From positions 1 to 13,242 of the forward strand of contig JAFIHP010000165.1 in NCBI GenBank assembly GCA_017849335.1: a stretch of 13,242 bases of DNA. The letters are read 5' to 3'. A model generated the notes under the pieces. That model searched no databases. It was given only the letters and a program-made list of their open reading frames with translations, and was not told where the DNA came from. Numbering within the stretch: the first letter of the stretch is position 1; the number at the start of each line of letters is the position of its first letter. Shown in pieces: positions 6,981 to 13,242 of the stretch. The DNA is from Actinomycetales bacterium. GTDB lineage: Bacteria; Actinomycetota; Actinomycetes; S36-B12. The translations under genes and the position numbers were made by a program.

Positions 6981-8327
6981 ATGACGGCTTGGGACCCCGC
7001 CGAGCGCGACCGCGTCGCTGCCCTGTGCGAGGAGCACGCGATCCACACGGTCGAGTGCGTGTTCGTCGACACCTGGGGGATGCCACGCGGCAAGCGGCTC
7101 CCGGTCCGCCAGTTCCTGCGGGGGTCGGGCTTCGCGATCGCGAACGTCGTCTACACCTGGGACCCGACCTGCTTCATCTTCGCGACCCCGTGGGTCGACG
7201 AGACCGACGGCTTCCCGGACATGCACGCGATCCCGGACCTCGCGAGCTTCCGGGTCGCCGGCTGGACGGAGGGCGTGGCCGTCGTGCTGTGCGACACCGT
7301 CGACCCCGCCACCGGCGAGGCCATCGCCATGGACTCCCGCCAGATGCTCAAGCGCCAGCTCGCCCGCGCCGGGGAGCTGGGCTACGGCGTCGATGCCGCG
7401 TCCGAGCTCGAGTGCCACTTCTACACCGAGGACTGGCAGCCGCTCTACGACGACATCAACTGCTACTCCATCTACCGCGGCTGGGAGATGGAGCCGTTCA
7501 TGCTCGACATTCGCGAGTCCCTGCGCCGCACGGACATCGAGGTCGAGGCGTGCAACGTCGAGTACGGGCCGGGTCAGACCGAGATCAACGTCCGCTACGG
7601 GCCGATGATGAAGATGGCGGACGACACCGTGCTGTTCAAGTACATCGTCCGCCTGTGCGCCAAGCGGCACGGCCTGAACGTGACGTTCATGGCCAAGCCG
7701 TTCCTCCTCGAGGCCGGCAACGGGATGCACGTGCACCAGTCGTTGACACGCGACGGCCGGAACGTGTTCGCCGAACGGGACGAGGACTCCGTCCTCCAGA
7801 ACAGCGTCATGCGGCGTTATCTCACCGGCCTGCTGGCGCACCACAAGGAGCTCCAGCTCGTCATGACGCCGACGATCTCGGGCTACAAGCGCGTGCAGGA
7901 CTACTCGTTCTCGCCCACGCAGGTCACCTGGGGGCTGGACCACCGCCTCGTCGGCGTGCGGTCGATCGTCGGCGCGGGCAGCGCGAACCGGCTCGAGGCC
8001 CGGTGGGCGGCGGCCGACGCCAACCCGTACCTGGTGTTCGCCGGTCTCCTCGCGGCCGGCCTGGACGGGCTGGAGAACGACTACCCGCTCATGCCGCAGG
8101 TCACCGGCGACCCGCACGCGGACGAGCGCTGGGAGCGGCTGCCTGCGGGCATCGACGGGGCCATCGAGAACTTCGACAGTGCCTTCACCCGCAGCGTGTT
8201 CGGCGACGTGTTCGTCGACAACTTCCTGTTCATGCAGCGCCGCGAGGCGGCCGAGTTCGCCGAGCACGCGGAGCCCGGCGACGACGTGAGCGACTGGGAG
8301 ATCCGCCGCTACCGGGCGGTCGTCTAG
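6981..8327 (+). CDS. Glutamine synthetase-like gamma-glutamyl-amine ligase (PuuA/GlnA3/GlnA4/IpuC type)
   Basis: This gene encodes 448 residues with a complete glutamine synthetase fold. The N-terminal FVDTWGMPRGKRLPV (28-42) is the beta-grasp segment. The catalytic part has the metal-binding ELE (142-144), EYGPGQTEIN (194-203), GNGMHVHQSL (247-256), and NRLEAR followed by DANPYL (336-351). Family members of this branch join glutamate by its gamma-carboxyl to an amine such as putrescine, ethanolamine, isopropylamine or aniline using ATP; they are catabolic rather than nitrogen-assimilating. The typical housekeeping adenylylation loop was not recognised. It is first in a tightly coupled operon with a GATase-type hydrolase, the classic partner that removes the glutamyl tag, which is the main reason for preferring a gamma-glutamyl-amine role. 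ATG 6981 is backed by AGGAGG. The amine substrate cannot be read from the sequence. Confidence 0.92.
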   Translation: MTAWDPAERDRVAALCEEHAIHTVECVFVDTWGMPRGKRLPVRQFLRGSGFAIANVVYTWDPTCFIFATPWVDETDGFPDMHAIPDLASFRVAGWTEGVAVVLCDTVDPATGEAIAMDSRQMLKRQLARAGELGYGVDAASELECHFYTEDWQPLYDDINCYSIYRGWEMEPFMLDIRESLRRTDIEVEACNVEYGPGQTEINVRYGPMMKMADDTVLFKYIVRLCAKRHGLNVTFMAKPFLLEAGNGMHVHQSLTRDGRNVFAERDEDSVLQNSVMRRYLTGLLAHHKELQLVMTPTISGYKRVQDYSFSPTQVTWGLDHRLVGVRSIVGAGSANRLEARWAAADANPYLVFAGLLAAGLDGLENDYPLMPQVTGDPHADERWERLPAGIDGAIENFDSAFTRSVFGDVFVDNFLFMQRREAAEFAEHAEPGDDVSDWEIRRYRAVV

Positions 8328-9025
8328 TGCCCCGTGCCCTCCTGATCAGCCACGAGCCGGCGGCGGCGCCCGCGCTGATCGGCGTCGTCCTCGGCGAGCG
8401 CGGGTTCGACGTCGAGCGGCACGTCGTCCTCGCCGATCCGGTACGACCGGACACGGACTTCCCGGACCCGCGGGACTTCGACGTCGTCGTCGCGTTCGGG
8501 TCGTTCGCGAACGCGTACGACGTGGCCGCGCAGACGTGGGTCGCGCCCGAGGTCGACTTCCTGCGGGGCCTGGTCGACGACGACGTCCCGTACCTCGGGG
8601 TCTGCTTCGGCGGCCAACTGCTCGCCCGGGCCCTCGGCGGCAGCGTCGAGCGCGCGCCGGACGAGGAGCAGGAGGTCGGGCTGGTGACGTTCGACGCGGA
8701 CGAGACGCTGCCCGTCCCCGCCGGCCCCTGGTTCACGTGGCACGAGGACCGCATCGTGCTGCCGGACGGCATCCCCGTCCTCGCGCACAACGGCAAGGCC
8801 GTCCAGCTGTTCCGCAACGGCCGCGCGGTCGGCACGCAGTTCCACCCGGAGGCCGACCATGCGACGGTCGCGTCGTGGGTCCAGCTCGGGGGCGACCACC
8901 TGCCCGAGCACACGAGCGGCGCCGAGCTCCTGCAGGACCTGGAGGTCCACCAGGCCCACCTGCGCCGCAACTGCGAGGACCTCGTCGACTGGTTCCTGCG
9001 CGAGGTCGCCGAGGTCGACGCGTGA
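8327..9025 (+). CDS. Class I glutamine amidotransferase-like gamma-glutamyl hydrolase (PuuD/IpuF role)
   Basis: This gene encodes 232 residues forming a single class I GATase domain with no synthetase domain. The nucleophile elbow is GVCFGGQ with Cys93; the rest of the triad is in QFHPE (His173, Glu175). Free-standing domains of this type next to glutamine-synthetase-like ligases hydrolyse gamma-glutamyl amides (PuuD, aniline and isopropylamine clusters), which is the inferred role: release of glutamate and the modified amine or amino acid. The sequence looks closer to the GMP-synthase-type GATase domain than to the PuuD peptidase C26 group, as far as can be judged by eye. The GTG start at 8327 shares one base with the ligase TAG stop (8325-8327). 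Its own ribosome site is weak, so it depends on coupling. Confidence 0.88.
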   Translation: MPRALLISHEPAAAPALIGVVLGERGFDVERHVVLADPVRPDTDFPDPRDFDVVVAFGSFANAYDVAAQTWVAPEVDFLRGLVDDDVPYLGVCFGGQLLARALGGSVERAPDEEQEVGLVTFDADETLPVPAGPWFTWHEDRIVLPDGIPVLAHNGKAVQLFRNGRAVGTQFHPEADHATVASWVQLGGDHLPEHTSGAELLQDLEVHQAHLRRNCEDLVDWFLREVAEVDA

Positions 9026-10167
9026 GCGCTCCGCTCGCCGGCGTGGTGGTGGTGAGCCTCGAGCAGGCGATCTCCGCACCGTTCGCGACGCGGCAGCTGG
9101 CGGACCTCGGGGCCACGGTCCTGAAGGTCGAGCGGCCCGAGGGCGACTTCGCCCGGCACTACGACTCCGTCGTCCAGGGCGAGTCGGCGTTCTTCGTGTG
9201 GGCCAACCGGGGCAAGCAGTCGATCGCCCTCGACCTGAAGGACCCTGACGACCTGGCCACCTTCGGGGCCCTCGTCGCGGGTGCGGACGTGTTCGTGCAC
9301 AACCTGTCGCCGCGGGCGGCGGAGCGGCTGGGCATCGACGCCGCGACGTTGCACGCGCGGCACCCGCACCTCGTCGCTGCCGAGATCAGCGGGTACGGCC
9401 ACGGGGGTCCCCGGACCGACGACAAGGCCTACGACCTCGCCATCCAGGCCGAGGCGGGCGTGTTCTCGGTGACCGGCGACCAGCAGATGAGCAAGGTGGG
9501 CTTCTCGGTGGCCGACATCTGCGCGGCCATGTACGCGCTGAGCGGCATCCTGGCCGCCCTCGTGCGCCGGGAGCGCACGGGCGAGGGCGCCGCGGTGAGC
9601 GTGTCCATGCTCGACGTGCTCGCCGAGTGGGTGTCGGCGCCGCTGTACAACGCCGTCTACGGCGCGGGCCAGTCGGCGCGCACCGGCCGGCGGCACCACG
9701 CGATCGCGCCGTACGGCACGTTCCGGCTCGCCGACGGCAGCACGGTGCTGGTCGCCGTCCAGAGCGACGGCGAGTGGCGCAGCCTGGCGGAGCACGTGCT
9801 GCTCGATCCCGCCCTCGGGGACGACCCGCGATTCGCCACGAACGCCGTGAGGATCGCCAACGTCGACGTGCTCGAGGAGCTCCTCGCGGCCGGGCTGGCC
9901 GGGGTCGACGCGGACGAGGCGCGCGCGCGGCTGGCTCGCGGGCGGATCGCGACGGCGCGCGTCAACGACCTGCGCGGGGTGTGGGAGCACGAGCAACTGC
10001 GCGCACGTGGACGGTTCGACCAGGTCTCGACGCCCAGCGGCGTGATCGAGATGCTGGCGTCGCCGTTCGATCTCAGCGACCTGCCGCCCTCGACGCCGCG
10101 CGTGCCGGCCCTCGACGAGCACGACCCTGACCTCGTCGCGCGAATCCGGGAACGCGGCACGCCGTAA
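9022..10167 (+). CDS. CaiB/BaiF (class III) CoA transferase
   Basis: This gene encodes 381 residues, normal for the class III CoA transferase/alpha-methylacyl-CoA racemase family. Features: QLADLGATVLKVERPEGD (25-42), ANRGKQSIALDLKD (61-74), and FSVADICAAMYALSGILAAL (161-180), where Asp165 matches the aspartate that forms the acyl-anhydride intermediate in formyl-CoA transferase. It moves CoA between carboxylates, or racemises 2-methylacyl-CoA in some members; the donor and acceptor are unknown. The GTG start at 9022 overlaps the hydrolase TGA by 4 bp (GTGA), with GAGG 7 nt upstream, so it is the third gene of a coupled operon. The context suggests it activates the acid produced after the gamma-glutamyl tag is removed, feeding the acyl-CoA dehydrogenase encoded next to it in the opposite direction. 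Confidence 0.92.
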   Translation: MSAPLAGVVVVSLEQAISAPFATRQLADLGATVLKVERPEGDFARHYDSVVQGESAFFVWANRGKQSIALDLKDPDDLATFGALVAGADVFVHNLSPRAAERLGIDAATLHARHPHLVAAEISGYGHGGPRTDDKAYDLAIQAEAGVFSVTGDQQMSKVGFSVADICAAMYALSGILAALVRRERTGEGAAVSVSMLDVLAEWVSAPLYNAVYGAGQSARTGRRHHAIAPYGTFRLADGSTVLVAVQSDGEWRSLAEHVLLDPALGDDPRFATNAVRIANVDVLEELLAAGLAGVDADEARARLARGRIATARVNDLRGVWEHEQLRARGRFDQVSTPSGVIEMLASPFDLSDLPPSTPRVPALDEHDPDLVARIRERGTP

Positions 10168-10242
10168 CCGTCGAGGCGCCTCTTGTGGTCGCTATATGCG
10201 TGAAATGTCGGGTTTTGACGACCACTCCAGGCGCCTCGGCGG
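10168..10242. terminator. 75-bp imperfect inverted repeat filling a convergent gap, probable bidirectional terminator
   Basis: The whole space from the CoA-transferase stop to the dehydrogenase stop folds symmetrically. The outer arms 10168-10181 and 10229-10242 pair over 14 positions with one T/G mismatch (10 contiguous: CGAGGCGCCT/AGGCGCCTCG). A 3x3 internal loop follows, then GTGGTCG (10185-10191) pairs with CGACCAC (10219-10225). The apical 27 nt (10192-10218) are comparatively AT-rich and include GGTTTTGA. A shared terminator is the simplest reading; a mobile palindromic (REP-like) element is an alternative. Confidence 0.7.
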
Positions 10243-11394
10243 TCAGTAGGACTTGGGCAGGCCGAGCACGTGCTGGCCGAGGAACGCGAGCACGAGGTTG
10301 TTGTTGATCGGGGCCACCTGGTAGAGCCGGGTCTCGCGGAACTTGCGCTCGATGTCGTACTCGACGGCGAACCCGAAGCCACCGTGGGCGTCGAGGGCGG
10401 CGTTCGCGGCCTGCCACGATGCCTCGCTCGCCAGCAGCTTGGCCATGTTGGCCTCGGCCGCGCACTTCTCCTTGCGGTCGTACCGCGCGGCGGCGTCGAA
10501 GCGGACGAGGTCGGCGGCGCGCAGCGACGCGTAGGCGCGGGCCAGCGGGAACTGCACTCCCTGGTTCGCGCCGATGGGCCGTCCGAACACCTCGCGCGTG
10601 TTCGCGTAGGCCACCGCGCGCTCGAGGAGGAACCGTCCGTCGCCGATGCACTCCGACGCGATGAGGATGCGCTCGGCGTTCATCCCGTCGAGGATGTAGC
10701 GGAAGCCCTTGCCGGCCTCGCCGACCAGGGAGTCGGCGGGGATCACCACGTCGTCGAAGAAGACCTCCGTCGTGTTGTGGTTCATCATTGTGCGGATCGG
10801 GTTGATCGTGATGCCCTCGGCCGCGCGCATGTCGAACAGGAAGACCGACAGGCCGTCGGTGGGCTTGGCGCACTCCTCGATCGGGGTGGTCCGGGCGAGC
10901 AGGAGCATCAGGTCGGAGTACAGCGCACGGGACGTCCAGATCTTCTGGCCGTTGATGCGCCAGCCCTCGGGCACCTGCTCGGCGCGGGTCCGGATCCGCG
11001 TGGTCTCCGAGCCGGCCTCGGGCTCGGTGACCCCGAACGCCTGCAGCCGGAGCGAGCCGTCGGCGATGTGCGGGAGGTAGCGCTCCTTCTGCTCGGCGCT
11101 GCCGTGCCGAAGGACCGTTCCCATGATGTACATCTGGGCGTGGCAGGCGGACGGGTTGCCGCCGGACGCCGAGACCTCCTCCAAGATGACCGACGCCTCG
11201 GTCAGCGTCGCGCCGCCGCCGCCGTACTCCTCGGGGACGAGCGCGGCCAGGAAGCCGGCCGACGTCAGTGCCGCGACGAACTCCTCGGGGTAGGAGTCCG
11301 GCTCCAGGCCGCGCCAGTAGGCGCCGTCGAAGTCGGCGCACACGGCGCGCACGCCTGCGCGAAGATCGTCGAGTTCCGGTTTCTCGGTCAGCAT
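10243..11394 (-). CDS. Acyl-CoA dehydrogenase family protein
   Basis: This gene encodes 383 residues with the full acyl-CoA dehydrogenase fold: N-terminal helical domain, the FAD-contacting strand FGVTEPEAGSETT (120-132), INGQKIWTS (147-155), and the C-terminal helical domain with AHGGFGFAVEYDIER (336-350). The usual C-terminal YEGT glutamate, which is the base in medium-chain enzymes, is replaced (Tyr358-Gln359-Val360-Ala361). Glu241 in NAERILIA aligns with the alternative base of isovaleryl-CoA and long-chain dehydrogenases, so the enzyme is probably active on a branched or atypical acyl-CoA. It would pass electrons to ETF. ATG 11394 is preferred over GTG 11397 because AAAAGG lies 6 nt before the ATG. 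It is divergent from the aldehyde dehydrogenase and convergent with the CoA transferase. Confidence 0.93.
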   Translation of the reverse strand: MLTEKPELDDLRAGVRAVCADFDGAYWRGLEPDSYPEEFVAALTSAGFLAALVPEEYGGGGATLTEASVILEEVSASGGNPSACHAQMYIMGTVLRHGSAEQKERYLPHIADGSLRLQAFGVTEPEAGSETTRIRTRAEQVPEGWRINGQKIWTSRALYSDLMLLLARTTPIEECAKPTDGLSVFLFDMRAAEGITINPIRTMMNHNTTEVFFDDVVIPADSLVGEAGKGFRYILDGMNAERILIASECIGDGRFLLERAVAYANTREVFGRPIGANQGVQFPLARAYASLRAADLVRFDAAARYDRKEKCAAEANMAKLLASEASWQAANAALDAHGGFGFAVEYDIERKFRETRLYQVAPINNNLVLAFLGQHVLGLPKSY

Positions 11395-11441
11395 CACCCG
11401 CCTTTTGTATCATTTATCAACTCACGACGTGGAGGTCTCTC
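11395..11441. promoter_or_regulatory. Short divergent promoter region, acyl-CoA dehydrogenase versus aldehyde dehydrogenase
   Basis: Only 47 bp separate the two start codons, so any promoters must overlap each other or the neighbouring coding ends. The AT-rich core 11402-11420 contains TATCAT (11408-11413), a possible plus-strand -10, and the CATTTATCAA box. GGAGG at 11431-11435 is the aldehyde dehydrogenase ribosome site, 6 nt before its ATG. Confidence 0.55.
11408..11420. promoter_or_regulatory. CATTTATCAA box, candidate operator (copy 2)
   Basis: An exact copy of the 10-mer at 6941-6950 lies at 11411-11420. On this site the full stretch TATCATTTATCAA shows two TATC units 7 bp apart, and TTG at 11405-11407 with CAA at 11418-11420 makes only a partial dyad. 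It sits 21 bp before the aldehyde dehydrogenase ATG and 16 bp before the acyl-CoA dehydrogenase ATG, where binding would block both. Confidence 0.55.
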
Positions 11442-12929
11442 ATGACTGCTGTCGCGCCGGACTGGGCGGGCCTGGCCGCCTCGGTGCAGTTCCCGACCGA
11501 TCTCCTCGTCGACGGGGCCTGGGTCGCCGGTGCAGGCCGGCACGAGGTCGTCAGCCCGATCGACGGCCGCGTCGTCGCCGACGTCGCGTTCGCGTCCGCC
11601 GCCGACGTCGACCGCGCGGTCTCCTCGGCGCGGACCGCGTTCGAGGACCGGCGCTGGGCAGGCATGGCGCCGATGGACCGCAAGGACGTCCTGGTCCGCT
11701 GGGCCCACCTGGTGACCGAGCACGCGGACCAGCTCGCGGTCCTGCACGCCCTGGAGATGGGCAAGCCGGCGCGCGAGGCCAAGGCGATCGACATGCGCGC
11801 GGTGCACCGCACGCTGCGGTGGTACGGCGAGGCGCTCGACAAGGTCCTCGACGAGATGCCCAAGGTCGGCGAGTCGTCGTGGGCGATGATCGAGCGCGAG
11901 CCGGCGGGCGTGGTCGGCGCCATCACCCCGTGGAACTTCCCGCTGACCCTCGCGACGTGGAAGATCGCGCCCGCCCTCGCGGTGGGCTGCTCGATGGTCC
12001 TCAAGCCGGCGGAGAACTCCCCGCTGTCGGCCCTGTACCTGGCGCAGCTCGGCCTCGCCGCGGGCCTGCCCGAGGGCGTGCTCAACGTCGTCAACGGGAC
12101 GGGGGCGGAGGCGGGCCACGCCCTCGCGTCGCACCCCGACGTCGACGTGATCACGTTCACGGGGTCGACCGCGACCGGCCGGGCGATCATGACGGCCGCC
12201 GCGCAGTCGAACCTCAAGCGCAGCTGGCTGGAGCTCGGCGGCAAGGGCGCCAACATCGTGTTCCCCGACGCCGACCTCGACAAGGCGGCGGCGACGGCGG
12301 CGTGGAGCGTGTTCTACAACGCCGGCCAGATGTGCTCGGCTGGTTCCCGGCTGCTCGTCCACGAGTCGGTGAAGGACGAGGTCCTCGCCAAGGTGCTGGA
12401 GGTGGCCGCGCAGATGCAGCCGGCCAACCCCCTGCAGGACGACGCGCCGATCGGCTCGATCGCGAGCGCCCGCCAGCTCGACACCGTGCACCGCATCGTC
12501 ACCGACGGCCTCGCGGACAGCGGCGAGCTGCTGACCGGCGGCGCCCCGGTGCTCACCGAGACCGGCGGCTCCTACTACCCCCCGACGGTCGTCGACGCCG
12601 TCCGGCCCGACTCGGTGCTGGCGCAGCGCGAGGTGTTCGGACCGGTCCTGGCGGTCACGACGTTCGGCTCGGACGACGAGGCGCTCCGGCTCGCGAACGG
12701 TACGCCGTACGGTCTCGCGTCCGCAGTGTGGACGAACGACCTCACGCGCGCCCGTCGTGTCTCGAAGGGGCTGCGCATGGGCGTCGTCTGGGTCAACTGC
12801 TACGAGGAGGGCGACCTCACGGTCCCGTTCGGCGGGGTGAAGCAGTCGGGGTTCGGCAGCGACAAGTCCTTGCACGCCATGGACAAGTTCACCGACCTGA
12901 AGACGACCTGGATCGAGCTGAACGCGTGA
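11442..12929 (+). CDS. Aldehyde dehydrogenase, PuuC (gamma-glutamyl-aminobutyraldehyde dehydrogenase)-like
   Basis: This gene encodes 495 residues, a full NAD(P)-dependent aldehyde dehydrogenase. Key residues: Asn165 in PWNFP, Lys188 in LKPA, Glu264 in LELGGK as general base, and nucleophile Cys298 in NAGQMCSAGSR. The C-terminal VNCYEEGDLTVPFGG followed by KQSGFGSDKSLHAMDKF closely follows the E. coli PuuC pattern, which points to a gamma-glutamylated or amino aldehyde as substrate and supports the gamma-glutamyl pathway reading of the nearby ligase and hydrolase. It would oxidise the aldehyde made by the zinc alcohol dehydrogenase or by amine oxidation. The start ATG 11442 has GGAGG 6 nt upstream. 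Its TGA shares a base with the GntR regulator start, so the two are co-transcribed. The substrate remains inferred. Confidence 0.95.
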   Translation: MTAVAPDWAGLAASVQFPTDLLVDGAWVAGAGRHEVVSPIDGRVVADVAFASAADVDRAVSSARTAFEDRRWAGMAPMDRKDVLVRWAHLVTEHADQLAVLHALEMGKPAREAKAIDMRAVHRTLRWYGEALDKVLDEMPKVGESSWAMIEREPAGVVGAITPWNFPLTLATWKIAPALAVGCSMVLKPAENSPLSALYLAQLGLAAGLPEGVLNVVNGTGAEAGHALASHPDVDVITFTGSTATGRAIMTAAAQSNLKRSWLELGGKGANIVFPDADLDKAAATAAWSVFYNAGQMCSAGSRLLVHESVKDEVLAKVLEVAAQMQPANPLQDDAPIGSIASARQLDTVHRIVTDGLADSGELLTGGAPVLTETGGSYYPPTVVDAVRPDSVLAQREVFGPVLAVTTFGSDDEALRLANGTPYGLASAVWTNDLTRARRVSKGLRMGVVWVNCYEEGDLTVPFGGVKQSGFGSDKSLHAMDKFTDLKTTWIELNA

Positions 12930-13242
12930 TGGCAGAGCCGGCCCCGGTCGGGTCCCGCCGGCGGCACAACCTCGCCGACGAGGTCGCGACCCACATCCGG
13001 ACGGCGATCCTCGCCGGGCGGCTGCGCTCGGGCGAGCGCATCGACCAGGACGCGATCGCCGACGAGCTCGGTGTCAGCCGGCTTCCGGTGCGCGAGGCGC
13101 TCATCGCCTTGGACAAGGAGGGCCTGGTCAACACGATCCCGCGCAAGGGCTCGTACGTGGCGCGCATCGATCGCGAGGACATCGCCGACCACTACGAGAT
13201 CTTCGGCCAGGTCGCGGGCCTGGCCGCCGCCCGCGCGGTCGC
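12929..13242 (+). CDS. GntR-family (FadR/FCD type) transcriptional regulator, 3' truncated
   Basis: 104 residues are present and the frame runs off the window end. Residues 15-80 form the winged helix-turn-helix typical of GntR proteins, with IADELGVSRLPVREAL (43-58) as the helix-turn-helix and PRKGSYV (71-77) as the wing. The following IDREDIADHYEIFGQVAGLAAARAV is the start of an FCD effector domain, which usually senses a carboxylic acid or related metabolite. The ATG at 12929 shares its A with the aldehyde dehydrogenase stop (TGATG); a GTG at 12926 in the same frame is an alternative. Being in the same operon, it probably regulates its own transcription together with the aldehyde dehydrogenase, and possibly the other operon carrying the CATTTATCAA box. 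Confidence 0.93.
   Translation, partial: MAEPAPVGSRRRHNLADEVATHIRTAILAGRLRSGERIDQDAIADELGVSRLPVREALIALDKEGLVNTIPRKGSYVARIDREDIADHYEIFGQVAGLAAARAV

Noticed and set aside
5945..8326. Very long plus-strand open frame running into the GATase gene
   Set aside because: It is antisense to the alcohol dehydrogenase and out of frame over the ligase, with arginine/proline-rich composition typical of high-GC shadow frames. Only 8327-9025 has domain content.
8230..10122. Large minus-strand open frame antisense to the hydrolase and CoA transferase
   Set aside because: No recognisable domain. The sense-strand genes have full catalytic motifs and coupled starts.
10168..10242. Integron attC site
   Set aside because: It is palindromic and of suitable size, but no RYYYAAC/GTTRRRY core sites and no integrase or cassette structure were seen.

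Overview
The window is very GC-rich, with third codon positions almost always G or C, frequent GTG starts and start codons overlapping the previous stop. The mix of CaiB-type CoA transferase, acyl-CoA dehydrogenase, cytochrome P450, GntR/FCD regulator and several copies of gamma-glutamyl ligase-pathway genes is typical of a catabolically versatile, free-living Actinomycetota. I cannot name the genus. No tRNA, rRNA, insertion sequence, phage gene or CRISPR array was seen. The DNA looks like ordinary accessory catabolic chromosome.

Layout. (1) Bases 1-2015 (+) hold the C-terminal two thirds of an FAD/Fe-S D-2-hydroxyacid (D-lactate type) dehydrogenase. It is tail-to-tail with, and overlaps by 15 bp, an acetoacetate-decarboxylase-family protein (2001-2810, -). 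(2) Divergent from that gene is an APC-family amino acid/amine permease (3017-4572, +), broken by a one-base frameshift near 3790. (3) A 42-bp perfect palindrome and three 13-bp tandem repeats separate it from a minus-strand P450/zinc alcohol dehydrogenase pair (4659-6868) joined by an ATGA overlap. (4) Divergent from that pair is a three-gene, translationally coupled plus-strand operon (6981-10167): glutamine-synthetase-like ligase, class I glutamine amidotransferase-like hydrolase and CaiB/BaiF CoA transferase. (5) A 75-bp gap that is almost entirely one inverted repeat separates this operon from a convergent acyl-CoA dehydrogenase (10243-11394, -). (6) Divergent from the dehydrogenase is a PuuC-like aldehyde dehydrogenase (11442-12929, +), overlapping by 1 bp a GntR-family regulator that runs off the window end (12929-13242, +).

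How it may work together. The ligase, hydrolase, aldehyde dehydrogenase and permease are the enzyme classes of gamma-glutamylated amine catabolism (Puu pathway of polyamines; IpuC/IpuF of isopropylamine; GlnA4-type ethanolamine use). No PuuB-type flavin amine oxidase is visible. A P450 and a zinc alcohol dehydrogenase sit in the divergent operon instead. My working hypothesis is a pathway in which an amine or amino alcohol is tagged with glutamate, hydroxylated and/or oxidised through alcohol and aldehyde to acid, and then de-tagged. The CoA transferase and acyl-CoA dehydrogenase would take the carbon skeleton further. An identical AT-rich 10-mer, CATTTATCAA, occurs in both divergent promoter regions (6941-6950 and 11411-11420). 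It is a good candidate for a common operator, possibly of the terminal GntR protein. The substrate is not shown by the sequence.
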